Assembly (NCBI GenBank): GCA_036186865.1
Contig: AP025049.1
Location: 32,451,635-32,515,634, forward strand
Direction: 5' to 3'
Source: Eustoma russellianum
Taxonomy: Eukaryota > Streptophyta > Magnoliopsida > Gentianales > Gentianaceae
DNA length: 64,000 bases
Made by a program: the position numbers and the translations under genes. Below the pieces are notes generated by a model. That model ran no database searches and had not been told where the DNA came from. It saw only the letters and a program-made list of their open reading frames with translations. This document shows positions 1-11,519 of the stretch, in pieces; position 1 is the stretch's first letter; every line of letters starts with the position of its first letter.

Positions 1-1586
1 CTACTTTTGTGGGTTGAAGGTTTAGGTCGTGATTATAGGGTAAAAAGGGTCAGGTGAGATGTTTATTTTGATGTTGATTAAGGTGTTGTTGTGTGAAATA
101 GTGGTGGTAACTGTAATTATGGTTGGATTCGTTATGAGTTAAATGCAGGTATAGATTTCTGATGAAATGGGGCACATGTGGAGGGTGGAGGTCTGTTGCA
201 GTTGAAAATGCACGAATAGGGGTGACAATCTCAGACACGACACAAAAACACGACCCGAACCTGACACGCTTCTCGCGGTATGGGTATAGCCTTCGCGGGT
301 TTCGTGTACAAATCGGGTAAGACCTGAAACTTACCCGCTAAGAGTGGGTAGTGTCCAGGTACACCCGCAGGTTACCCATTTTTACCCGCCATACACGATT
401 TTTCAAAATATATTTTAAATATAAATTATAAATTATTAAAGTAAAAATTATAAAATAAAAAAGAAACTCCTAAAGCCTAAAAGTATAATCCATGATTCCC
501 AATTTACCATTCCATTCTTTCTTACCCTCTGCAATTGCCCCCGCCGCCCCTACCTATCATTCTCCATTTCTCCTCTCTTCGCTCACTCTTTATTCTTTTC
601 AGTTCTCACTTCTCACTTAAGCGATAGCCGGCAAGCAAGCGGTTTTGGTTCCATTACGATGGAGTTGGTGAAGTCGAAGGACAGTCCGAAATTCACTTCA
701 AACAGAAAAGGACGTTGTATAGATGGAGACGATTCAAAGTTATGATTTAACTTTTGTTCTCTAAAATTTGAACTACTTTCTGTCCGCAGGTCTTCCATTA
801 ATGATATGCCGTCGTCGTCCTCATACTCCTCGTTGGAGATACTCCTATCTCCTCCCTTCTTTTGTCGGCTGACTTTCCACCCTCTTAGTTGTAAGCATTC
901 ACTTGACTAGAAAGATGTGATTCCATTTCATGGTTTATGACATTTTTAATCCTGAACCTTTGGTTTTGTACCTATTGTCGTTTCAATGATACATTGTAAC
1001 AGTATTCCGTTTAAATACACGAAATCTGAAAATACATGAAAAATACACAAAATAACCCGTACACGACCTAAAATGTTTGTGCTTATCAAGTTTGTGGGTA
1101 TACATGATACACGACACGAAAACTGACATGTACATGTTTGAGTATCTGCTTCCGTACACGCGAAGAAAACGGGTAAGGCATGGGTCTGATAGTTTGATTC
1201 CCGAAACCAGAAAAATACGAAACACGAAACACGGCCAGAGTTATTAATTTGAAGTAATTATTAAATGAAATTATTAGTATATCGTTGCCATAATATGATA
1301 CGTATAAGTGATATGGTAATAATTATATCAATAAGAAAAATTATTTTACTATTTACGTGTTTGTACACTGAAGTACGGTAACTATTTAGTGGTTTTAACA
1401 CCGAATTACGGTAATCGTTTAGTAGCAAGTAGCCATTAAGAATAAGCTGAAAAAGTGTAGTTTTTTGAAATTTGCAGAAAACATGATTTTTTTAAGCGTT
1501 GTATCTTAAAACGACACAGATGTCATTTTGGAGACAATTATAATGGACCACAATTTGCGGTTTCAATTTGGACAGACATGCTTCTA
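1..1586. other. Unassigned AT-rich sequence, possible degenerate non-autonomous DNA transposon
   Basis: No coding region is supportable here. Positions 217-1203 begin with TAGGGGTGACAATCTCAGA and end near GTCTGATAGTTTGATTCCC. The end is a weak inverted match to the start. The interior near both ends is rich in ACACGACACGA and CGGGT words. Such word clusters and a TAGGGGTG start are familiar from non-autonomous plant hAT elements, but I see no matching 8-bp target duplication, so this is only a suggestion. Positions 1250-1586 are AT-rich with nothing recognisable. Confidence 0.25.
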
Positions 1587-2120
1587 TTTTTTTTTTTTCG
1601 TTTGACGTTTTGCTTTCACTATGGAATTGTGTATTTAATACAAGGATAACTTTTGGAGAAAATAAATCAATTTTATGTCAATAAAATCGGTACAAGAGCG
1701 TATAGGTTATGTAATCTAGGACAAGCTAGAAGTACATAATTCAACTCGGATAATCACCGATACTGTCCAATTGCTTATCTATATGAACTAGCAGAAACTG
1801 TCTCCAAATTGAGATTTCTCCAATACCAAATTCCACTGATGATCTCTCGAAATACATGACGCCATTCAAACTTGATATGAGATTAACATAATGTATCCAA
1901 ATTGAGCTGGACCCAATCTACCACACCTTGAGTTTGAACAAACAGCCACCAATATGACCTGCAAGCCGCCATATGCCACGCCAAGGACGCCCAAAGACAA
2001 TCGCGGAGCATACGAAGGATGTCATCCATGTCGCACCCACAAAAATCACAATGACTATCAGGACGGACATGGCGCGTGTGTAGAAATGTGCCGGTCAAGA
2101 CACGTTCATGGCAGATTTAG
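1587..2120 (-). pseudogene. LINE 3' end: poly(A) tail and RT-associated zinc-binding region
   Basis: This is the 3'-terminal piece of a non-LTR (L1-type) retrotransposon on the minus strand. The run of 12 T at 1587-1598 would be its poly(A) tail. The minus-strand frame 2098-1883 has the layout of the zinc-binding domain that follows plant LINE reverse transcriptases: an H-x-RH stretch, then a C-x2-C pair (CDFCGC), then an LRDC motif and SLAW. The protein frame enters from the right and is interrupted at 2120 by the solo LTR S1. It resumes at 4784 going right, and again at 21424. Family assignment is by motif only. The element is clearly dead. Confidence 0.7.
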
Positions 2121-4084
2121 TATAGCGACCCGTCCCGAGACTTAGTACTCGAAAAGGTTCAACTGTCATATTCTGTTAAGAGAAATACAAGGTGTCAATA
2201 CCGATTAAGTGCACGTCAGCAAGTGACGCAAAGTGATGTCAGTCGAAGTCATAAATAAAATCCTCAAAATAATCACCCATCAATAATATAAAATGTCTAT
2301 GCAATTTTTGATTTATGACAAAATTAACACTTAACATAATCTCTTTAACGTATCAAAATATCAATCTAAAATTCATAAAGTACAAGCCCCGAAATAAATA
2401 CATAAGTAAATCTCCTCTATAACTCTGGAGTCATCAGTATACCCGCTCTGGCACATCCTCTTAGAACTCTAGGTCGTGACCCTGATTATCTGCAAACGTC
2501 GTTAAAATAAAGTATGAACGACAAAACATCGCTCAGCAAGTAATCTTCCTGTAGTCACTATCGGATCATACATTGGGAAACAAGTGTAAATAAATAAATA
2601 ACAATATACAAAATATCAAATTTCCCATTCGCAAATAAAATTACTATCATACTCTTACGATAACACAAAAATCAAGTCACCAATATCAACAAAGTCAAAT
2701 ATCCACTTAAGTCAATCAAAGTTAGTCGCAATCAAAATCCGATGATGTAATTTCTAAATTGATGTGATGCAAGTCAAAATCCAATTTTTTCGATTTCTAA
2801 ATCCAATATTTTCAATACTCGATGCAATATGATTTTCGATATTCAAATCCAAATCAAATTCTGATATCCGGTTCCAAACTGATACAAATATCCATGTTCA
2901 ACTCGGTACGCTATCAAATCTAAACAATTTTCGATGCGATGACTATCCACTTTCCTTACAAATTACATATACCGCAAGAATTACGAATTGATCCCCCGAT
3001 AATCAATATGCCTGGACACCCTGTCCCGTACTAGGTTGTTACGTCTAATGGCGTCCAATGTACCCTCGCACCTTGTCCTAGACTAGGTAGTTACGCTCAG
3101 CACCAAATATGCTATAGACACCCTCTCCCAGACTAGGTCATACGTCTATGTGCTCCGTATAATTGGGATCAAATTGGCTTACCGATATATTTCCCTTGTA
3201 AGGGTGAGCTTCACAATATGCACTATTTTCAAAATATTCGATTTTCTAAATGATTTCCAATACCAATATATCCTAAATGCAATTCCAATTTCGATCAATT
3301 TCAAATACCAATCACAAACATTGAAATATCACAAATCACGAATATACCAAATAGTCCATCATGATTTTCCATTTCAGATACAAATATATCAATTATCTAA
3401 TCACCAATTCCAATATCCAAATACTACTACTCCCGTGTATCTATATACATATACATGCTCACGCCCATACATGTGCATATGCATGTATATACATATACGT
3501 ACCTCCCTCAGTCCACTTTTTCCCTAACCCACTACCCAACTCACCTCAACCTCGCCCCCAACACCTCGGTTCCCCACTGCCCCGCCATCAGAACCTCCTC
3601 CCCCACCCACTCCCTCAGCCAGCACCCCTCCCCCTTCTCCCTAAAACCCTAATTTCACTTCCCCCCACTTCATACCCTCGGGCTCCCTCCAAAATTCACA
3701 CAACTCATATTTTCTTACATCTAACACCACAGGCAGCAAGTACGATTCATGCCTTGTACAGGCGCCGCCCATGCGCCGCCCATGCACCGCTACCTAGCTC
3801 GTGTATGGGCCTGGCGCCGTCTCCAACTATTAGAATTTATCTTATGCTATTTCCAACCTTATCATATCATCAAACCATGTAAAATCGCAACTTACACCAC
3901 TCTTAAATTCCTCCAAAATCAATACCAATTCACCAATTCATCTCACATAAAATCATGCATATATCATAACTTATAAAATTATGTCACCACCTACGCCCAA
4001 AAATCAATGTTGGCCGACTGTCAACATTACACAAATCAATTTCCTTTCGGCCCTTATACACAAACCAAACAAATCTTACAATTT

Positions 4085-4134
4085 CACACACACACACACA
4101 CTCACATATATACACACACACGGTAACATATACA
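4085..4134. repeat. CA-rich microsatellite inside S1
   Basis: Interrupted (CA)n followed by TA-rich sequence. A similar CATATA-rich stretch follows at 4260-4350. The (CA/TA)n tract lies in a comparable part of S2 (27310-27370 and 27645-27690), so it belongs to the LTR family. Confidence 0.7.
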
Positions 4135-4686
4135 TATTTATATACTTTATAAAAATTATATAAATATATACACCAAAAGAGATGTTTTGGCCGAAGCTTA
4201 TACCATAGGAAAATCTCGTATAGCTTTACCCACATGGCCTTAAAATACAAATTCAACATCTATGTATATACATATATATACGCACAACCATACACATGCA
4301 TATACATATACATCCATATATGCACTCAAATACACATATGCACGATCTTTGATTTTATACAAAAATATATACATACAGTTCGCAAAATCATAACGAATAC
4401 GGGTAGGATACTTACCTTTTTTCTCCTTCTTTCTTCTCCTCTTTTTTTTCTCCTCATCTTATTCTTTTTCTTGTTTCTCCTTCCCCTGCTCTTAGTTGTC
4501 ACTCTCTTTTTTTTAAAGGTGTGGCCGGTTATGTAGAATGGGAAGGGAAGGGAAAGTTACCTATATAATCTAGTGGGGGTTATGGAGAGTGTAGTGGGGA
4601 ATTATGGAAATTATAAGGGGGGTGTTATGGGAGTTATGAGAGGGATTTTATGGGGTAGTGGGGGTTATGGGATGATCATGGAGAAG

Positions 4687-4707
4687 TGGGGGGGGGGGGG
4701 GTTGGGG
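4687..4707. repeat. Poly-G run inside S1
   Basis: An uninterrupted G tract of about 13 followed by TT and six G. It sits in a G-rich stretch (4540-4710) with many GGG blocks, close to the right (5') end of the minus-strand LTR. It could form a G-quadruplex on the plus strand, or could be inflated by sequencing error. Confidence 0.6.
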
Positions 4708-4779
4708 GGTTATAGGATTAATGGATAATTGGTATATTTATTTATTTTTTATTTTTTTAAATTTCAACCGGTTGTAACA

Positions 4780-5070
4780 TTTGCCACATAAAAAGTTTAA
4801 TCTCATTGGTCCCTTCATACTCCAGATAAGATCCCAGATGTTCATATCTTAGACCATAGCTTGGTGTAACTGTAGTGTGTATGCACTAGCTACAATAAAT
4901 TCCCAAGAACTTGTACCCTTCCAGCGCACGGTTCCAATAGCAACATTATCAATTTGATTGTTACTTTTTTTGCAGACCAGACTTCATTAGTTGCATACAA
5001 CTAAAAATTTGTCACCAAATAGAGGAAACATTCTCCTTGTGAACATCAGAGAGGGGCCTGCCATACTTTG
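4780..5070 (-). pseudogene. LINE fragment between S1 and Copia A
   Basis: The middle piece of the LINE. On the minus strand it carries the stretch between the RT and the zinc-binding region. Recognisable parts are a tryptophan-rich segment (RWKGTSSWEF, followed by an ASAYTLQ-like motif) and EIKLFMWQ at the S1 junction, matching the usual LINE order. At least one frameshift separates the two. The right edge joins in frame to 21429 once Copia A and one copy of its target duplication (CTTTG/CTTGG) are removed. Confidence 0.7.
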
Positions 5071-5498
5071 TGAATTTTATGAACGATTCATGTAATCAAT
5101 CAACAAATCAATATGATGACACAATTAAGAGACACAAATGATGAACACTAACAAAGAGAATGCTCATCGCTATATTTGCAAGAGGAAAAATATCAAGTTT
5201 TGTGATGCAGCGGTTAGGAGCTGGAATCGAATAGCTGCCATGCTCCATTTTTTTACAAGCTTTAAAGGAGAAGAAAAAATGCAAATGTACTAAAATGCCC
5301 CTCGACTAATTCGACCTCTCTTTAATAAAACAATGACATTCTTGTTATTTTCCTTCAAATACAAAATTTGGCGCCATAATCTTCCGTCTCCTTTTCCTCT
5401 ACTACTTGGCAGCCGATGCATTCCAACCTCCATTCATCATTAATCCTTTTCTTCATCCAACGGTTGCTGAGAACATTCACTAGGATCACAATCTTTCA
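5071..5498 (-). repeat. 3' LTR of Copia A
   Basis: Starts TGAATTTTATGAACGATTC and ends AATCTTTCA. It pairs with 20994-21423 along its whole length with scattered substitutions and small indels, so this is not a very recent insertion. Confidence 0.9.
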
Positions 5499-5510
5499 CA
5501 CCCCTCCTCA
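5499..5510 (-). other. Polypurine tract of Copia A
   Basis: On the minus strand TGAGGAGGGGTG lies immediately before the 3' LTR. This is the expected place and composition for the plus-strand primer of reverse transcription. Confidence 0.8.
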
Positions 5511-7112
5511 ATCTATGCTTGCCATAAAGATTGAACACTCCAATTGACTGCAATATCGCTGTTAACCTCCTATGATCCAAAGCCTTTGTGAGCATTTCAG
5601 TCAGCTGAAGATTTGTCCGTATAGGCATCAGCTTTATGGTCCCATTCGGTACCTTTTCTCTAACAAGATGACAATCTATTTCAATATGCTTGGTCCTTTC
5701 ATGAAACACCAGTTTTCAGCAATGTAAATGGCACTCTTACTATCACAAAAAAGTTCCATTGGTTTTTGATCAGGCAATCTCAGTTCATCAGCCAGATACA
5801 GCAACCATTGTAGTTCACAACTCACAGCAGCCATAGCCTCGTATTCAGCCTCAGCTGAAGATCTAGAAATCGTAGTTTGCTTTTTAGCTTTCCAGGAAAT
5901 TAAAAAACCACCTAAAATACACAATATCCTGTTATGGACCTTCTACTCTCATTGCACCCTGCCCATTCAAAATCCACAAAGCCTTGTAATTTCAATTTCC
6001 CTGTGCTAGGGAAGAGTAGTCCTCGCCCTACCGTTCTTTTCAAATACCTTAACACTCTATGGGCTGCTTTGACATGATTGATTGTGGGGCAGTCAAGAAA
6101 CTGGCTCAGTTGTTATACTGGAAATGAAATGTTAGGTCTAGTGAGATTAAGGTAGATAAGTTTACCTAAAAGACTCCTGTACTGGGATACATCATCATAA
6201 GGATATGAGTCATTATGAGTTAAAGTTTGGTGTGCCTCCATAGGTGTTTTAGCTTGTTTGCTTCCCAGAAAACCACTTTCTTCCAATAACTCAAGTGTGT
6301 ATTTCCTCTGGTGTTTGATCAAGCCATCTTTAGACCTTGCCACCTCGATCCCTAAGAAGTATCTCAATTCACCAAGATCCTTTATTTTAATTTTCTGGTG
6401 TAACAAGCCTTTAGGCTCTTGTATGCCCTCCAGATTATCACAACTCATTATCATATCATCCACGTATACAAGTAAAACTAGCATAGAGGTCCCAATTGTC
6501 TTGGTGAACATGGTATAATCACTCCTAGACTATGTGAATCCTTGGCTGATCAAGAAACTTATGAGCTTGGCATTCCACTCTCTGCTTGCCTGTTTAAGGC
6601 CATAAAGTGACTTCTGAAGTTTACATACATCTCAGGCCTAGACAATACAGTTCCTGATGGAGGTGTCATATAACTTTCTTCACGAAGATCACCATGAAGA
6701 AATGCGTTGTTAATATCAAGCTGTTGGAGATACCATCCCCTCCTAGCTTCCAAAGCCAATAGTATTCTGACTGTAGTCATCTTGGCTACAAGACAGAAGG
6801 TGTCTCGATAATCAATACCATACTGTTGAGTGTACCCTCTTGCAACTAATCGAGCCTTGTATCTCTCTACACTCCCATCCGCTTTGTATTTCAATTTGTA
6901 CACCCATTTGCAACTAATTGGACGCTTGCCTGGAGGTAAAGGCACCAAGATCCAAGTGTTATTTTCCTCCAAAGCCTTAATCTCAGTATTCATAGCATCT
7001 TGCTAAGCTGGAATAGCTGCTGCTTCTGCATAAGGTGAAGGTTCTACATGGCTGCTTATATTCAATGTGTAAGACTTATACTGAGGAGCTAAAGATGCAA
7101 ATATCATATATT
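5511..7112 (-). pseudogene. Copia A reverse transcriptase and RNase H
   Basis: Remnant of the 3' half of pol. The RT begins about 6993 (minus) with MNTEIKALEENNTW, followed by CKWVYKLKYKADG, ARLVARGYTQ and LDINNAFLHGDL. The catalytic YVDD box is at about 6465 (VLLVYVDDMIMS). RNase H motifs follow in 5924-5676 (SSAEAEYEAM, CDSKSAIYIAEN), then KHIEIDCHLVRE and the LTKAL tail motif at 5709-5560. At least three frame breaks separate the four open segments (6993-6559, 6511-6113, 5924-5676, 5709-5440). The short frame at 7212-7003 spans the Copia B junction: its codons right of 7112 come from Copia B's LTR. The part left of 7113 reads SLAPQYKSY-type linker that belongs to Copia A. Confidence 0.9.
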
Positions 7113-9545
7113 TGTTGGACCGTACACCTGCAATAAACACCACTAGAAGGGGGTGAACAGTGGTTAGCAGAAGTACACTACTACCCTTGATTAAAAACCC
7201 CTTTGAACACATAATTTGAGACTAACTCAGATTCAGAACCTGTTTTTGAAAAATTCAAAAATCTTTGTATACAAGTCCAAAAACTATGACAATTTTCAGA
7301 ACTTAACTTCAATGTGTTGAAAAGACTCTATCCACAAATTAGACAAAAATACGATCGTTTGACCCTTCACACAAATAAAAAGATTCAGATGGTCAATCTG
7401 GACAAAATTGGACAGAATGTTACTGAAATTGGAAAACGAGTTTCTATTTGAATACTTAACCAAAAAGGTTGATCTTTATGTCAAAACACTCCTTAGGATA
7501 TCTAGCTTATTTTCCAAAAGGCCCTGACATTAAACGATTCTTGGTTAAAACAGAATTTATGTTTTCTCAAAACTGGTCAGATTGCAGCCAGATTGGAGCA
7601 ATTATCTTGCAACGACTGAAAGACTAACTTTTCCTTGCTCAAATCAAGTGATTCTTGTTGCAAATGAAAGCTAACAGTTGAAATTATAACTCCACCAAAA
7701 ATCACGAATTTTAAAAGTGTTTAGCTATTTTTTCAAAATGTGAAAATTTGTGTGAAATCTGCAGTGAAAAACAGGCAGAATGCAGAAATGTAGAAACAAG
7801 ATAAGAATACTGAGAATTTATCCTGGTCTGGTCAATGTGACCTACTCTAGTCCCAAGAAACACCTTTCCTTGGATTTCACTATGGTATGAACTAAATTAC
7901 AATAAGAACCAAGCTTGATCCTTTGGTTAAACACCAACCCTATTCAAGACTTAGATGAACACCTCTATGCAACTCTTGTTTGCAACGCCTCTATCAGTTA
8001 TTGATGTAGCCTTATAGATTTGGCTAATCAATCTTACAAATGAGACACAAGAGGCTTGTAGATCTACAAAAAATATCACAAGAACACCTTGACTACAAAG
8101 AATGAAACAAGAATGGAGAGTAGAAGAAGATAGCAAGACAAATCAACTTTTGCTTTTCAAGTATGTTCTTCTTCTTTACCATTGCCTCATATTTATAGTG
8201 TGAAATGGCTCTTGAAGATAATAACTCTTATGTGTCATCATTTTCATCATCAATGCTTAAGTGCCTTCACATCATTGGTTGGCCACATAAACACCTTGTA
8301 CACTTGGCAAAATGAAGCAACATAATTGGTCCAAGAATAGCCAAGTAGCCATTGGCTACCAATTCAAACTTTCCAAGTTGGCACTTTTGCCAACTAGCTC
8401 CTTTTTGGTTGGTCCACTTGTCACCAAGCCATAAAATGAGTACACCATCATTTGCACCTGTTAATACACGTTTTTGAGGATACATATATGTATATCAATT
8501 CAGATTTTTGAAGAAGAAATCAACAAATAATAGTTGACAAGATTATGTCAACATATAACACCAAAATTTCCACTATTTCTTCTTGTATGTTGTGATCATT
8601 TTCACACCTTTAACACCTTTAAATTCTCTGAAATATGATGATAAATATCTCCCAATAACATATAGAAGAGGGTCTTCAAGAAAGAAATAGAATGAGACAT
8701 CACAACTCGTCATATATCCCGCTAATGTCGATAACATCATCGATTAAGAGAATAAGATAAAAAACTACCAAATAATCTTCAAAATGATCATACACAAGCT
8801 TCAGAATGAAGATAATAATATATTCAAGAGATTCCTTGAGTGAGAATACCAAAAATACCTTCAGGGGTAAAATGACAATAATGCCCCTAGTGAGAGAAAA
8901 CTCTAGAAATGACCCGGATGGTCAGAAATAGATATAATAACACCTTTTCCACGATAAATAACATAAAAATAAGTCCTTGAAATATTTCCACCATATCATG
9001 TTTCTACAAAACTTGAAATACCAATTTTGCCCTTTTTGGTAAGTTGTAGAAACTTCCATGGCACATTAGTCACAAGACATTTATATTTATCAAAATCACA
9101 TAATGAACATATATAAAACATGTAAAAATGAAAAAAATCACTTTATCACATTTTAGAAAATTATTTCTAAAAACTCTAGACATCGATCGATCGAAGTACC
9201 TCAGCTTCAGAGATCGATGTCTCACAGTGAGTTTCAGAGTTTGTCTCTGACCTACATCGATCGATCGAAGTGAGGGTTCGATGTGTACATCGATCGATCG
9301 ATGTGTCTCAGGTTTAGAGATCGATGTCTCATAGTAAGGTCTTGAATTTTCTCTACCTTATATGGATCGATCGATGTGAGGGATCGAAGTACATCGATCC
9401 ATCGAAGTGCAATAACCTGAGAGATCGATGTCATTTTTCTTAACATTTTCAACTTTTAATCACTTATAACACCAAGTGTGACATTTTTATGCATTCACCA
9501 CTTAAAATCATGACTTTGAAAATTGTCCAAACATATTTCTCAACA
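7113..9545 (-). repeat. 3' LTR of Copia B
   Basis: Begins TGTTGGACCGTACACC and ends TTTCTCAACA (plus strand). It is homologous to 15591-17897 except for about 300 bp at 8333-8632, which has no counterpart there. An ATCGATCGAT-rich array lies at 9180-9436, close to the LTR's 5' end in element orientation. Confidence 0.9.
9180..9436. repeat. ATCGATCGAT-rich degenerate repeat array (Copia B left LTR)
   Basis: About eight units of roughly 30-40 bp, each centred on an ATCGATCGA(T/A)GT core or its half (AGATCGATGTC), separated by GTGAGGG, CTCAG or CAGTGAG words. The core is a palindrome. The same array sits at the matching place in the other LTRs of this family (17530-17786, 22386-22716, 29240-29550, 53658-53990). 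It therefore belongs to the LTR, and its position suggests an upstream control region (inference). Confidence 0.85.
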
Positions 9546-9560
9546 TTCTCTCCCTTTTGG
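9546..9560 (-). other. Polypurine tract of Copia B
   Basis: Minus strand CAAAAGGGAGAGAA directly before the TGTTGAG start of the 3' LTR. The same arrangement occurs in Copia C (29693-29705). Confidence 0.8.
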
Positions 9561-9822
9561 ATGATTTTCAAAATAACTTAACATGATTTTAATGTCACAA
9601 CTCTTTAACAATTATTTATCACATATCTACCAATTTTATACCAATTGAATTGTGTTGTAAACCTCACCAATTACCAGTTGTTTCACCAATTCTATACCAA
9701 GTGTTGTCAACCTTTCAAATCTCATGTTTTTATGGTTTTAACATATGCTCCCCTTTAACTCATACTCTCCCCCTTAACCTATGCTCAACATATTATTCAA
9801 CTCAATGACTTACTAACTAAAA
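9561..9822 (-). other. 3' non-coding region of Copia B
   Basis: AT-rich sequence between the end of RNase H and the purine tract. It contains pyrimidine-rich blocks (CTCTCCCCCTTAACC, plus strand), that is, further purine tracts on the element strand. Sireviruses are known to carry repeated purine-rich motifs just upstream of the 3' LTR, which fits. Confidence 0.6.
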
Positions 9823-11519
9823 TCATGTTCTTATTCTATCCCCCCCTTTATTTTGCAAATCATGCAAAAGATAGAACTGTGCAATTGTATCATAAGTCAT
9901 CATACCTAACTTGGCTCGTAAGTTTTCAAAAGTGGCTTGATTAAGGGGTTTGGTGAAGATGTCAGCTATTTGATGATCAGTTCTTATATGATCTATGGTT
10001 ATGTCCCCATTTTGAACATGATCTCGAAGGAAATGGTATCTTACCTCAATGTGTTTGGCCTTAGAATGAAGTACCGAATTCCAAGAAAGACTTATCGCAC
10101 TTGTGCTATCGCAGAATATTTGAATCTTATTCGTTTTAATGCCAAAATCACTAAGTTGTTGTTTAAGCCAAAGTATTTGGTAGTGCATAAGCTTAAGGCT
10201 ATATACTCGGCTTCGGTGGTAGAGAGAGCTACACTAGCTTGCTTTTTAGAAAACCAAGAGATCAGGTTGGTTCCTATGAATTGACAAGTTCCACTAGTGG
10301 ATTTTCTATCTAGTTTGCAATCACCATATCAGCATCGCTATAAGCATATAGTTCCAACTTAGCGTTTCTATCATACCAAAGTCCTAAGTGAGGTGTGTGT
10401 TTAAGATATCTAAAGATCTTTTTCACTGCATTGTAATGAGATACCTTAGGACAAGATTGAAACCTAGCACACATACACACACTAAACATGATATCAGGTC
10501 TTAACGTGGTTAAGCATAACAATGATCCAATCATAGACCTATAAAGTGTGTCATCAAAAGGTTTACCATTTTCATCCTTGTCTAGTTTGGTGCTGATGCT
10601 CATAGGGGTAGGTGTTGGTTTCAACTCTTCAAAACCAAACTTCTTAATCATATCATTGACATACTTAAGTTGGTTAATGTGGATTCCTTGAGGGGTTTGT
10701 TTGATTTGAAGTCCTAAGAAATAATTCAACTCTCTTACCATTGACATTTCAAATTCTGACTTTATACACTCTTCGAAGTCATTTACTAAGGTAGAGTTGG
10801 TTGAACCAAAGATTATATCATCTACGTATATTTGAACTATTAACAAGTCGTTATCTTTTCTTCTTAGGAATAATATGTTGTCTATGGTCCCCCTTTGATA
10901 ATTATTTGCAATAAGAAAGTTTGCAAATCTATCATACTAAACTCTTGGAGCTTGTTTCAAACCATATAGAGCTTTCTTAAGCTTGTAAACATGGTTAGGA
11001 TTCTTTAGATCTTCGAATCCAGGGGGTTGTTTGACAAACACTTCTTCTTGGATGTATCAATTCAAGAACGCACTCTTGACATCCATTTGGAAGAGTTTAA
11101 TGTTGCTTAGACTTGCAATCATAAGTAACAATCTAATTGCTTCTTGTCGTGCAACGGGTGCAAAGGTTTCTTCATAATCTATTCCTTCTTGTTGATTATA
11201 ATCTTGTGCGATTAGTCTAGCCTTATTTCGTGTGATGTTTCATTGTTCATCCATTTATTCCTAAAGTCCCATTTGGTTCCTATTATAGACGGGTTTTCAG
11301 GTTTAGATACTAAGTCCCACACGTTGTTCCTTGTAAATTGATTCGATTCCTCATGCATAACGTCTATCCATGATATATCACCTAAGGCTTTTTTAACATT
11401 CTTAGGTTCTAAGTGTGAGATTAAGTTATGTCCTGCAGGTTGACTTACATTTCTACGTGTTCTAACCCCAACACTTGGATCCCCAATGATTAACACTTTA
11501 GGGAGTTTATATTTATCTT
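9823..11519 (-). pseudogene. Copia B reverse transcriptase and RNase H
   Basis: Reads minus from about 11496. First comes the pre-RT segment (RTRRNVSQPAGHNL, then KKALGDISWIDVM), then a decayed RT N-terminal part in short open pieces (11220-10860). The palm segment at 10846-10310 has the catalytic box QIYVDDIIFGS, followed by YFLGLQIKQTPQG and MIGSLLCLT. The RNase H part at 10188-9823 shows CDSTSAISLSWN, AKHIEVRYHFLRDH and IADIFTKPL. The frame is broken between RT and RNase H at about 10300, with the SDAD motif mutated (SDADMVIAN). Order and motifs are those of Sirevirus pol, and the segment is highly similar to 30310-31697 of Copia C. Confidence 0.9.

Larger units (their letters stand above)
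2121..4779 (-). mobile_element. Solo LTR S1 of a gypsy-type element, inserted in the LINE
   Basis: An old solo LTR on the minus strand. Its left end reads TATAGCGACCCGTCCCGAG, which matches the left end of S2 (TGTAGCGACCCGTCCCGAG at 25480) with the terminal TG mutated. Its right end is TTGTAACA, as in S2. Interior words such as ATACAAGGTGTC also match S2. The flanks TTTAG (2116-2120) and TTTGC (4780-4784) fit a 5-bp target duplication with two substitutions. Deleting the LTR and one copy restores the LINE frame (TGG CAA ATC TGC on the minus strand). The LTR contains CA/TA microsatellites, a pyrimidine-rich block and a G-run. No internal region remains, so it probably arose by LTR-LTR recombination. 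Confidence 0.8.

Noticed and set aside
483..900. CT-rich stretch with short frames as a captured host exon
   Set aside because: No protein similarity recognised and no splice-consistent frame. Not enough to call a gene fragment.
3361..3882. 173-codon proline/histidine-rich open frame as a gene
   Set aside because: It lies in solo LTR S1 across CA/TA-rich and pyrimidine-rich sequence, overlaps other frames, and is not preserved in S2.
9180..9436. ATCGATCGAT arrays as centromeric satellite or CRISPR-like repeats
   Set aside because: They occur only at one place inside LTRs of one family, with degenerate and irregular spacing. CRISPR arrays do not occur in plant nuclear DNA.
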